Part shown: in pieces, positions 1 to 5,883 of the stretch
Position numbering within the stretch: the first letter of the stretch is position 1
How the letters are laid out: each line of letters opens with the position of its first letter
DNA from: Streptosporangiaceae bacterium
GTDB lineage: Bacteria > Actinomycetota > Actinomycetes > Streptosporangiales > Streptosporangiaceae
Length of the DNA: 6,622 nt
Assembly: GCA_030039095.1 (NCBI GenBank)
Contig: JASHQP010000684.1
Coordinates: 1 to 6,622, forward strand
Direction: 5' to 3'
The notes under the pieces: generated by a model
Databases searched by the model: none
Told to the model about the DNA's origin: nothing
Seen by the model: only the letters and a program-made list of their open reading frames with translations
Translations under genes and position numbers: made by a program

Positions 1-944
1 CGAGCAGCATCGCCCGCCGTCCCGCCGAGCCCGCGCCCCGCCGCCCTGCCCGCGCCGCCGGGCACCCCGCCGCGGTTGCCGGTGAGCCTGCTGAGCCCGT
101 TGTAGCCGAACGTCAGGTTCAGGATGTTGTTATCGGTGGTGCTGCCCACGAACGGACGGTCGGCGGCTGGGGTAAGCATGACGATCGCCACCCACCAGCC
201 CGCGGTGACCAGCAGCGCGGCGCCGCCGATCAGGAGCTGCCCGATCCGCTTGCCGAGCTTGGCGGGCCCGCACACGAGGTAGGCCAGGGCCAGGCCGGGC
301 AGGGCCAGGAACCCCGCGAGCATCTTGCCGAGGAAGCCCAGGCCGAGCAGCACTCCGGCCAGGGCCACCCACCGGGTGCGGCCCGATTCGATCGCCCGGG
401 TGATCAGGTACGCGGCCAGGGTCGCTGTCAGAGTGATGAACGCGTCGGGGTCGTTGAAGCGGAAGATGAGGGTCGCGACCGGCGTCAGGGCCATGACGAG
501 CCCGGCGATGATCGCGGCCGCGGGCCCGAACCAGCGGCGCACGGTGGTGTAGAGCACGCCGACCGTGACGATGCCGGCGAGGGCCTGCGGCACCAGCAGG
601 CTCCAGTAGTTCACGCCGAAGATGCGCGCGCAAAGTTCCATGGGCCACAGGAATCCCGCAGGCTTGTCCACGGTGATGAAGTTGGAGCGGTCCAGCGAGC
701 CGAACAGGAACGCCTTCCAGCTCTCCGTTCCCGCCTGCGCGGCGGCGGCGTAGAACTCGTTGGCCCAGCCGTTGCGGCTCAGGCCGGCCAGGTAGAGCAG
801 GGCCGTGGCGACGAGCAGGGCGAGCAGCGCCGGCCTCGCCCACGCGGGATCGTCCGGACGGGCACGCAGCACGCGGGCCATGCGCCCGGAACGGCCCGGC
901 CCGGCGGAAGGCACCGAGTCAGGCTTGATCGATGTGGCAGTCAC
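1..944 (-). CDS. GT39 / ArnT-like membrane glycosyltransferase (YkcB-like), 3' end off window
   Basis: This is a polytopic membrane protein of the GT39/PMT_2 type. Such enzymes move a sugar from a polyprenyl-phosphate carrier to an acceptor on the outer face of the membrane. I translated it by hand: the frame is open from a GTG at 944 to the window edge (314 codons), so the usual C-terminal half is missing. A hydrophilic start (residues 1-37) is followed by a membrane segment at about 38-54. The first outer loop has NGWANEFYAAAAQAG (58-72), where N62-E63 sits at the usual acidic catalytic position. Further family-like stretches are TVDKPAG (91-97), FNDPDAF (163-169), GFLGKM (203-208) and GYNGLSRLTG (280-289), with hydrophobic segments between them. 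A glycine-rich stretch begins at about 290, as in YkcB-like actinobacterial proteins. The GTG start is backed by AGGAG 8 nt upstream. Only 24 nt separate it from the GT2-GtrA gene, so co-transcription is likely. Family is confident; sugar and acceptor are unknown. Confidence 0.93.
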   Translation of the reverse strand, partial: MTATSIKPDSVPSAGPGRSGRMARVLRARPDDPAWARPALLALLVATALLYLAGLSRNGWANEFYAAAAQAGTESWKAFLFGSLDRSNFITVDKPAGFLWPMELCARIFGVNYWSLLVPQALAGIVTVGVLYTTVRRWFGPAAAIIAGLVMALTPVATLIFRFNDPDAFITLTATLAAYLITRAIESGRTRWVALAGVLLGLGFLGKMLAGFLALPGLALAYLVCGPAKLGKRIGQLLIGGAALLVTAGWWVAIVMLTPAADRPFVGSTTDNNILNLTFGYNGLSRLTGNRGGVPGGAGRAAGRGLGGTAGDAA

Positions 945-952
945 CGTTGTGG

Positions 953-957
953 CTCCT
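953..957 (-). promoter_or_regulatory. Ribosome binding site of the GT39 gene
   Basis: AGGAG on the minus strand, 8 nt before the GTG at 944. It fixes this GTG as the start in preference to the in-frame ATG 21 codons further in. It lies in the 24-nt gap after the stop of the GT2-GtrA gene. Confidence 0.75.
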
Positions 958-968
958 ATGTGGATAGA

Positions 969-2312
969 TCAGATAGCCTGGGCTGGCCCGGACCCGGGGG
1001 CGCCCTGGACTGATTCGGAAGGGTCTTCACGTCGCCGGCCACCGCGGGTGGAACCCTGGAACACCCAGCTGCGGTAGAGGCCGAACCGGACGAGGGTGGC
1101 CAGCAGGCTGGCCGCGGCCAGCACGCTGATCTCGGTGGCGCGGGCCGGGCGCGGGCCGGTGTGGTGCAGCAGCGCCAGCGCCCCCGACGTGAATGCGAGC
1201 CCGATCCCGAACGCGATCAGACCCCGCACCTGATGCCGCCCCGCCCGGGCCCGGCCGCGGATCCCGAACGTGACCCGCCGGTTCACCGCCGTGTTCGCCA
1301 CCGCGGTCACCAGCAGGCTGACCGCGTTCGCCACCTGCCCGCCCAGCCCGCCGCGCAGCAGCAGGAACAGCGCAACGTAGACCGCCGTGCTGGCCACGCC
1401 GACCACCGCGAACCGCGCCAGCTGGCCGGCGAGACCACCGCGCGGCACGGACCGCTCATCCCACCCGGCCAGACCGCGCGGCGACGGGTCGCCGAGCACC
1501 GGCACACTGATCGTGCCCCGCGCCAGCCCCGTCCCCAGCCGCACGATCCCCCGCAGGTCCGCCACCGCCGCCGCCACCACCTTCACCCGCGAATCAGCGT
1601 CATCGACCCAGTCCACCGCCACCTCAGCGATCCGCAGCCCCGCCCGCTCCGCCAAAACCAGCAACTCGGTATCAAAAAACCAGCCCGCATCCTCGGTCAG
1701 CGGCAACAGCACCCGCGCTACATCCGCCCGCACCGCCTTGAACCCGCACTGCGCATCCGAAAACCCCACCCCCAGCGTGGCGTGCAGCAGCACGTTGTAA
1801 CACCGCGAAATCACCTCCCGCCGCAGACCCCGGACCACCCGCGCCCCCCGCCCCAGCCGCGTCCCGATCGCCACATCGCTATGCCCCGACAACAACGGAG
1901 CCAGCAACGGCAACAGCGCATTCAGATCCGTCGACAAATCCACATCCATATACGCCACAACCGCCGCATCACTGCCCGACCACACCGACCGCAAAGCGCC
2001 ACCGCGGCCCGGCCGCTCCAGCCGCACCGCGCGCACCCCCTCCAGCTCGGCCGCCAAAACCAGCGCCAGGGGCCACGTTGCGTCATCACTCCCGTTATCC
2101 GCGATCGTGATCCGCGCCGAAAACGGCAACTCCTCACGCACAAACGCGTGCAGCCGCCGCACACCCGGCCCCAGATCACGCTCCTCATTACGAACCGGGA
2201 TGACGATCTCTGCCTGGACGGCTGCCGGGCTGGACGAGGGCGGGGCTTGTGACGCCTGTGACTGCGCTGCAGATAAGTAATCTGCAGGGAGCAGTGATTC
2301 GAAACTCCTCAT
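969..2312 (-). CDS. Bifunctional GT2 glycosyltransferase / GtrA-family membrane protein
   Basis: This is a fusion of a cytoplasmic GT2 domain of the dolichol/polyprenyl-phosphate sugar synthase type (about residues 35-265) and a four-helix GtrA-type membrane domain (about 299-417). The GT2 part shows IVIPVRNEERDL (36-47), ADNGSDD (71-77), the metal- and nucleotide-binding DVDLSTD (123-129), CGFKAVR (189-195) and WFFDTEL (211-217). By family knowledge it charges polyprenyl phosphate with a sugar from a nucleotide sugar, and GtrA proteins are thought to help the lipid-linked sugar cross the membrane. ATG 2312 is the only usable start: an in-frame TGA lies about 30 nt upstream and no ATG, GTG or TTG occurs before the domain. 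Its only purine-rich site, GAGGG, is almost touching the ATG, so translation may depend on the gene upstream (63-nt gap). Residues 1-34 are low complexity. The GT2 domain uses different codons from the GtrA part. The family is clear; the sugar is not. Confidence 0.95.
   Translation of the reverse strand: MRSFESLLPADYLSAAQSQASQAPPSSSPAAVQAEIVIPVRNEERDLGPGVRRLHAFVREELPFSARITIADNGSDDATWPLALVLAAELEGVRAVRLERPGRGGALRSVWSGSDAAVVAYMDVDLSTDLNALLPLLAPLLSGHSDVAIGTRLGRGARVVRGLRREVISRCYNVLLHATLGVGFSDAQCGFKAVRADVARVLLPLTEDAGWFFDTELLVLAERAGLRIAEVAVDWVDDADSRVKVVAAAVADLRGIVRLGTGLARGTISVPVLGDPSPRGLAGWDERSVPRGGLAGQLARFAVVGVASTAVYVALFLLLRGGLGGQVANAVSLLVTAVANTAVNRRVTFGIRGRARAGRHQVRGLIAFGIGLAFTSGALALLHHTGPRPARATEISVLAAASLLATLVRFGLYRSWVFQGSTRGGRRREDPSESVQGAPGSGPAQAI
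2267..2287. repeat. Perfect inverted repeat, 8-bp arms, 5-nt spacer
   Basis: The arms CTGCAGAT and ATCTGCAG flank AAGTA (plus strand). The repeat lies in codons 9-16 of the GT2-GtrA gene, inside its low-complexity N-terminus and in an AT-richer patch than its surroundings. In the mRNA it could form a hairpin starting 25 nt after the start codon. It could equally be an operator-like site or chance. Confidence 0.6.
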
Positions 2313-2375
2313 GCCCTCAGGCTGTCGGGTGCGGTTGCGCCCTCACTGAGATGGCCCTTTGGAAGTGCTCCACGC

Positions 2376-4031
2376 TCAGGCCGAACCTGCAGGTTCTTCA
2401 GGCGCGCCCGGGACCCATGCCACGTCGGACGCTGCGATCACGCGCTCGCCCTTGGACTCGCTCCGCGCGCGGCGGGCGCTCAGGATGGCGCTGAATCCGA
2501 GCACGCCCGCTGGCGGGAGCGTGACCAGCGCGGGAAGCTGATAGCGCCAGGAGAACTCCAGGACGTCGGGCACCAGCAGCATCGTCACGGCGGTCACGGT
2601 GAACACCAGGCAGGCCAGGGCGAGCTGGTGGGTTCGGGGGTTTCCCGCCCGGCGCGGCAGCGCCATCACCGAGCCGACCACGCCCGCGAGCGTGAACAAG
2701 GCGAGCAGCGGGCCCGGCGTGTAGCCGCCGCCGAGCTGGTAGGAGCGCAGGAACGCGGCGACCGGCCGGTCGACCTGTGCCCGGCCGAGCCTGCGGAAGC
2801 TGAAGCCGCCGAACGCCTGCTTCTGCACGCCGACGATGATCGCGTGGTTACTGCCGAGGCTCACCCACGGTGGGTAGACCGGGTAATGGCCCTGAAACTG
2901 CCAGCGCGCTATCGGGGTGACCGACTGGATGCCATCGCGGGTCAGGGCGAACAGCCGCACCGAGTCGCGGGCGATCGCCACCACGACCCTGCCTGGCTGC
3001 TGGTGCTCGACCGCCGAGTCCAGCGCGTTGATCAGCGCGTTCCGGCTGGCCCCGGGCGGGATGGCCGCCGCATGCAGCGGCGACAGCTTGGCGTGCTCGA
3101 GCCAGTCCGGGCCGTTCGCCTGCTCGCTCGGGGTCGGGCACAGCGGCCGCACGTCGGCCGGCAGCTTCAGCGTGGCGCAGTCGGCCGCCGCGGCGAGCCG
3201 GCCGGCGGTGCTCTGTGTGTGCGCCAGCCAGAAGTGCCCGGTGGTGATGGCCGAGACGCTGCAGTAACACAGGATCGGCAGCAGAAACGCCCCGCACAGG
3301 ACGCTGCCCAGTTCGACGACGCGGCGCCAGCCCCCGGCGGCGGCGATCACGTAGATCAGGGCGGGCACGATCAGGAGCTCGCCGACATCCCTGACCGTGG
3401 CCGACGTACCGAGGACCAGGCCGCCCGCGGCCACGAACGGCACGGTCAGCGCCGGGCGCCAGAGCAGGAATGCGAGCCCGGCCACGATCATCGCGTCGAA
3501 CCACACGTCCGGCATGATCGTCTGCTCCATCTGCACCTGGTAGGCATCGAGCAGGACCGGGAGGGCCGCCAGGGCCGCGAGCCAGCGGGACGCGCCACGC
3601 CGCAGTACCACGGCGTAGATGAGGACGGCCACGGCAATCCCGAGCAGGTGCTGCACCAGCGCGACAGTCTCGAGGTTGCCGAGCGCGAGCAGAACGGCCT
3701 TGTACCCGAGCGGGTCAGCGCCCGGCGACGCGCCGTACAGGTACTTGAGCGAATCGACGTAGATCAGCGCGGGACGGTACGCCAGCTCGCTGGCGAACCG
3801 GAGCAGCAGCCCGGCGGCCGCCAGCACCATAATCAGCCAGTGGCGGCGCAGCAGCGCCGCGACCCGGTCCTGCAGCGCCTGCCGGCTTGCGGCGACGGAG
3901 GGCGCGGGTCCGGTCTCGGCGTCCGCCGGCTTCGCGGGCTGGGACAGCGGGATGCGCACGCGGCGTGTCCTGAGCCCGCCGACGCGCGTGGCAAGGCGCG
4001 GTTGGGGCGTGCCTCCGCCGGCAGCGGTCAC
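2376..4031 (-). CDS. Multispanning GT-C-like membrane protein, putative lipid-carrier-dependent glycosyltransferase
   Basis: This is a 551-residue protein with a proline/alanine-rich, arginine-containing hydrophilic N-terminus (1-62) and about nine or ten membrane segments. These lie near 64-80, 112-143, 150-165, 177-191, 195-210, 217-233, 241-262, 438-457, 467-487 and 500-518. The first outer loop has YVDSLKYLY (91-99), with D93 at the place where GT-C enzymes carry a catalytic acid. A second loop has MEQTIMPDVWFD (168-179). A large loop (about 263-437) probably lies outside and has cysteines at 285 and 298 that could form a disulfide. LEFSWRYQLP (491-500) precedes the last segment. This layout fits the GT-C superfamily, but I see no signature that fixes a named family. 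The GTG at 4031 is the only standard start in frame after an upstream TAG; GAAGG lies 4 nt before it. It is the first large gene of the glycosyltransferase set. Calling it a transferase rests on topology, the acidic loops and the neighbours. Confidence 0.85.
   Translation of the reverse strand: MTAAGGGTPQPRLATRVGGLRTRRVRIPLSQPAKPADAETGPAPSVAASRQALQDRVAALLRRHWLIMVLAAAGLLLRFASELAYRPALIYVDSLKYLYGASPGADPLGYKAVLLALGNLETVALVQHLLGIAVAVLIYAVVLRRGASRWLAALAALPVLLDAYQVQMEQTIMPDVWFDAMIVAGLAFLLWRPALTVPFVAAGGLVLGTSATVRDVGELLIVPALIYVIAAAGGWRRVVELGSVLCGAFLLPILCYCSVSAITTGHFWLAHTQSTAGRLAAAADCATLKLPADVRPLCPTPSEQANGPDWLEHAKLSPLHAAAIPPGASRNALINALDSAVEHQQPGRVVVAIARDSVRLFALTRDGIQSVTPIARWQFQGHYPVYPPWVSLGSNHAIIVGVQKQAFGGFSFRRLGRAQVDRPVAAFLRSYQLGGGYTPGPLLALFTLAGVVGSVMALPRRAGNPRTHQLALACLVFTVTAVTMLLVPDVLEFSWRYQLPALVTLPPAGVLGFSAILSARRARSESKGERVIAASDVAWVPGAPEEPAGSA
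2383..2396. repeat. Perfect 14-bp palindrome
   Basis: GAACCTGCAGGTTC reads the same on both strands. It covers the last few codons of the GT-C-like gene, just before its stop. As RNA it gives at most a 5-bp stem with a 4-nt loop and no U-tract, so it is not a standard terminator. It shares the CTGCAG core with the inverted repeat about 100 bp away in the next gene. Confidence 0.55.
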
Positions 4032-4038
4032 TGGGCCT

Positions 4039-4110
4039 TCACCGGGCGCATAGGCAGCGGCGCCGGCCCGGGCAGCAGACGACGATGCTCGGGACGGTGC
4101 CGTGCAGCAT
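4039..4110 (-). CDS. Possible 23-residue cysteine-rich leader peptide
   Basis: This short ORF starts at ATG 4110 and ends at TGA 4041-4039. It encodes 23 residues with cysteines at 12, 13, 19 and 21 and an RRR run at 16-18. The reason to list it is its start: GAAGGAG lies 7 nt upstream, a better ribosome binding site than those of the three large genes downstream. Its stop lies within the purine-rich GTGAAGG that precedes the GTG start (4031) of the GT-C-like gene, so ribosomes ending here could restart there. Short Cys-rich leader ORFs that control downstream genes are known in mycobacteria. A different reading is that the strong site serves the GT-C-like gene and a frame change has separated them. 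No homology can be judged at this length. Confidence 0.35.
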   Translation of the reverse strand: MLHGTVPSIVVCCPGRRRCLCAR

Positions 4111-4117
4111 TCACTGA

Positions 4118-4124
4118 CTCCTTC
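4118..4124 (-). promoter_or_regulatory. Strong Shine-Dalgarno site upstream of the glycosyltransferase genes
   Basis: GAAGGAG on the minus strand, 7 nt before ATG 4110 and only 3 nt before the overlapping GTG 4114. The spacing favours the ATG. It is 86 nt away from the GTG of the GT-C-like gene, so it cannot serve that start directly. Confidence 0.55.
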
Positions 4125-4128
4125 GGGT

Positions 4129-4154
4129 TCTGGCTACAGCCCACAGCAGCCAGA
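4129..4154 (-). promoter_or_regulatory. Inverted repeat (possible 5'-UTR hairpin) before the leader ORF
   Basis: The perfect 7-bp arms TCTGGCT and AGCCAGA are separated by 12 nt. On the leftward transcript the stem would end 4 nt before the GAAGGAG site. It is therefore placed to affect translation start or transcript stability. No U-tract follows, so it is not an intrinsic terminator. The pairing is read directly; the role is inferred. Confidence 0.4.
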
Positions 4155-4226
4155 GCGGACCCGGTGGGCGGTTACCCCATTATTTGACAAGTCGACCTTA
4201 CGCTTTACCCCCAAGTCCCTCTTTTG

Positions 4227-4245
4227 TTACCAAAATAACTGGTGA
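4227..4245. promoter_or_regulatory. Operator-like imperfect inverted repeat
   Basis: TTACCA and TGGTGA flank a 7-nt A/T-rich spacer, with one mismatch in six pairs. The centre lies 40 bp upstream of the ATG of the dimethylformamidase-like gene and inside the AT-rich island, a usual place for a repressor site. No regulator gene is present in the window to pair with it. Confidence 0.3.
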
Positions 4246-4275
4246 GCTACGGGGTTTTTGGGCCAGTCTTGAGGG

Positions 4276-5883
4276 ATGACACCTCGCTCACGGCGAGCGT
4301 TCCTTGGTTTAGCCGCTGCCGCGGCCGCGATACCGGCCGCCGCCATAGCGGTTGCGAAGGCCAGCGAGTCAGGCGGCTCGGACGCTTCGCACGGCGCGGC
4401 GCGCCCGAAGGCCGCCCGGCCCGCGGTGCGGCGCAAGACGGTCAGCGAGAACGAGCTGCCCGGCGACCCGAACTGGTACCCGAGTTCGCTCGGCGCGCCG
4501 GACGAGATGATCGGATACGCCGGGCAGTACAGCGTGCTGCCCGGCGAGCCGATCACGCTGTACGCGTCGACCACGGCACGAGAGTTCACGGTCAAGGCGT
4601 TCCGGATGGGCTGGTACAAGGGTGACCAGGCCCGGCTCGTGTGGCAGTCACAGAGCGTGCGCGGGCTGCAGCAGAGCGCGCCGACGGTGGCCGCCGAGGT
4701 CAACACCGTGGAGACCAGCTGGGGGCCATCGCTGACCATTCCGACCGACGACTGGCCGGAGGGCGCCTACCTGCTGCGGATGGACTCCGAAAGCGGCGGG
4801 CAGCGGCTGGTTCCGGTCACCGTGCGGTCGGCCAGCACCGCGGGCAAGGTAGTGCTGAAGAACTCGACGTCCACCTGGCAGGCCTACAACACGTGGGGCG
4901 GCTACGACCTCTACAACGGGCCCGGCGGCCTGTCCGACTACGACAACCGGTCGCTCGTGGTCAGCCTGGACCGGCCCTTCGACCAGAACGGCGCGTTCCT
5001 GTTCCTGGTGCACGAGCGCCCGCTGATCGCGCTCGCCGAGCGCATCGGGATCCCGCTCGCGTACGTCACCAGCATGGAGGTCGCCACCGAGCCGGACCTG
5101 CTGCACGGCGCCAGCGCGTTCTTCTCGCTCGGGCACGACGAGTACTGGACGCCGGAGGAACGCGGGTACGTGACCGCGGCCAGGAACGCCGGCGTGAACG
5201 TCGCATTCCTGGGCGCGAACTGCTGTTTCCGGCGCATCCGGCTGCAGGACAGCAAGCTGGGGCCGCAGCGGCAGGTCGTGTGCTACAAGACCAGCTACAT
5301 GGAAGATCCCATGTACGGCAAGGACAACGCGCTGGTCACCAACGACTACCGCGAGCCGCCCGACCCGGACGCCGAATCGTCGATGACCGGCACCCTGTAC
5401 GAGTCCAACCCCACCAACGCGGACTACGTCGTGGCCACTCCGGACGCCTGGATGTTCGCCGGGACCAGCGTGCAGAAGGGGACCAGATTCCCGGGCATCG
5501 TCGGGATCGAGTACGACCGGGTGAACCCGGACTGGCCGGTCGAGCGGCCCATTCAGGTTGTGTCCCACTCGCCGCTGACCTGCCGTAACGTGAACAGTTA
5601 CTCGGACTCGGCGTACTACACGCACTCCAGCGGCGCCGGGGTGTTCAACGCTGGCACGATGCGCTGGGTCGGGGCGTTCGAGCCGTGGAATTACACCGAG
5701 TTCGGCGTGACCCGGCGCGGCGGCAACTTTGTCAAGCGGGTGTCGGCCAACCTGCTGCGCGGGTTCGCCGACGGCCCGGCCGCGTCCAAGCACCCGGCGC
5801 AGGACAACCTGGACGCGATGCAGGAGTGGTCCGGGGACCCGATCGCGGCGCAGCACGACCTGTGGCCGCCGGTCGTGCTCTGA
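4276..5883 (+). CDS. Tat-exported N,N-dimethylformamidase large-subunit-like protein
   Basis: This 535-residue protein resembles the N,N-dimethylformamidase beta (large) subunit-like family. It begins with a twin-arginine signal, TPRSRRAFLG (2-11) plus an alanine-rich core to about 27, with likely cleavage near 28-30, so it should leave the cytoplasm folded. A beta-rich N-terminal part (about 75-185, including FRMGWYKGD at 109-117) leads into the conserved core: GGYDLYNGPGG (208-218), FLVHERP (243-249), SLGHDEYW (284-291), FLGANCCFRR (311-320), CYKTSYMEDPMYG (336-348) and GIEYDRVNPDWP (410-421). The known enzyme binds iron through two tyrosines and a glutamate; Y290, Y337 or Y341, and E412 match that order and rough spacing, which is my inference. 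ATG 4276 is firm because a TGA lies two codons upstream and the Tat motif follows. GAGGG abuts the ATG, too close for a normal ribosome site. Amide hydrolysis is not proven, since many relatives are uncharacterised. Confidence 0.88.
   Translation: MTPRSRRAFLGLAAAAAAIPAAAIAVAKASESGGSDASHGAARPKAARPAVRRKTVSENELPGDPNWYPSSLGAPDEMIGYAGQYSVLPGEPITLYASTTAREFTVKAFRMGWYKGDQARLVWQSQSVRGLQQSAPTVAAEVNTVETSWGPSLTIPTDDWPEGAYLLRMDSESGGQRLVPVTVRSASTAGKVVLKNSTSTWQAYNTWGGYDLYNGPGGLSDYDNRSLVVSLDRPFDQNGAFLFLVHERPLIALAERIGIPLAYVTSMEVATEPDLLHGASAFFSLGHDEYWTPEERGYVTAARNAGVNVAFLGANCCFRRIRLQDSKLGPQRQVVCYKTSYMEDPMYGKDNALVTNDYREPPDPDAESSMTGTLYESNPTNADYVVATPDAWMFAGTSVQKGTRFPGIVGIEYDRVNPDWPVERPIQVVSHSPLTCRNVNSYSDSAYYTHSSGAGVFNAGTMRWVGAFEPWNYTEFGVTRRGGNFVKRVSANLLRGFADGPAASKHPAQDNLDAMQEWSGDPIAAQHDLWPPVVL

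Larger units (their letters stand above)
4111..4275. promoter_or_regulatory. Divergent intergenic region with AT-rich island
   Basis: This 165-bp region separates the leftward glycosyltransferase set from the rightward dimethylformamidase-like gene, so promoters for both must lie in or near it. Positions 4172-4245 are clearly richer in A and T than the rest of the window. A TTGACA occurs at 4184-4189 (plus strand), but no TANNNT box follows at 16-18 nt. On the minus strand AATAAT (4184-4179) resembles a -10 box but lacks a matching -35. A TTACC motif recurs at 4172, 4205 and 4227. I therefore mark the region and not individual promoters. Confidence 0.6.

Noticed and set aside
130..843. 237-codon minus-strand open frame overlapping the GT39 gene
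   Set aside because: It is the wrong frame. The adjacent frame from GTG 944 gives a continuous membrane protein with GT39 motifs and a good ribosome site.
1161..2252. 363-codon plus-strand open frame opposite the GT2-GtrA gene
   Set aside because: Its product is mostly Arg, Pro, Gln and His. The opposite strand encodes all the GT2 motifs.
2383..2396. Palindrome at the end of the GT-C-like gene as an intrinsic terminator
   Set aside because: The stem is at most 5 bp, it lies within coding sequence and no U-tract follows, so it does not look able to end transcription before the GT2 gene.
4028..4114. 28-residue ORF from GTG 4114 whose TGA overlaps the GTG of the GT-C-like gene
   Set aside because: The GTGA overlap is suggestive, but only 3 nt separate this GTG from the Shine-Dalgarno site, so the ATG at 4110 in another frame is the better start.
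2628..4187. 519-codon open frame on the plus strand opposite the GT-C-like gene
   Set aside because: It is rich in Arg, Gln, His and Pro with no domain or membrane pattern, as expected from the complement of a GC-rich gene. The minus-strand frame has clear membrane segments.
4184..4212. TTGACA as a -35 box for the dimethylformamidase-like gene
   Set aside because: No TANNNT-type -10 box lies 16-18 nt downstream; the sequence there is a C-run.
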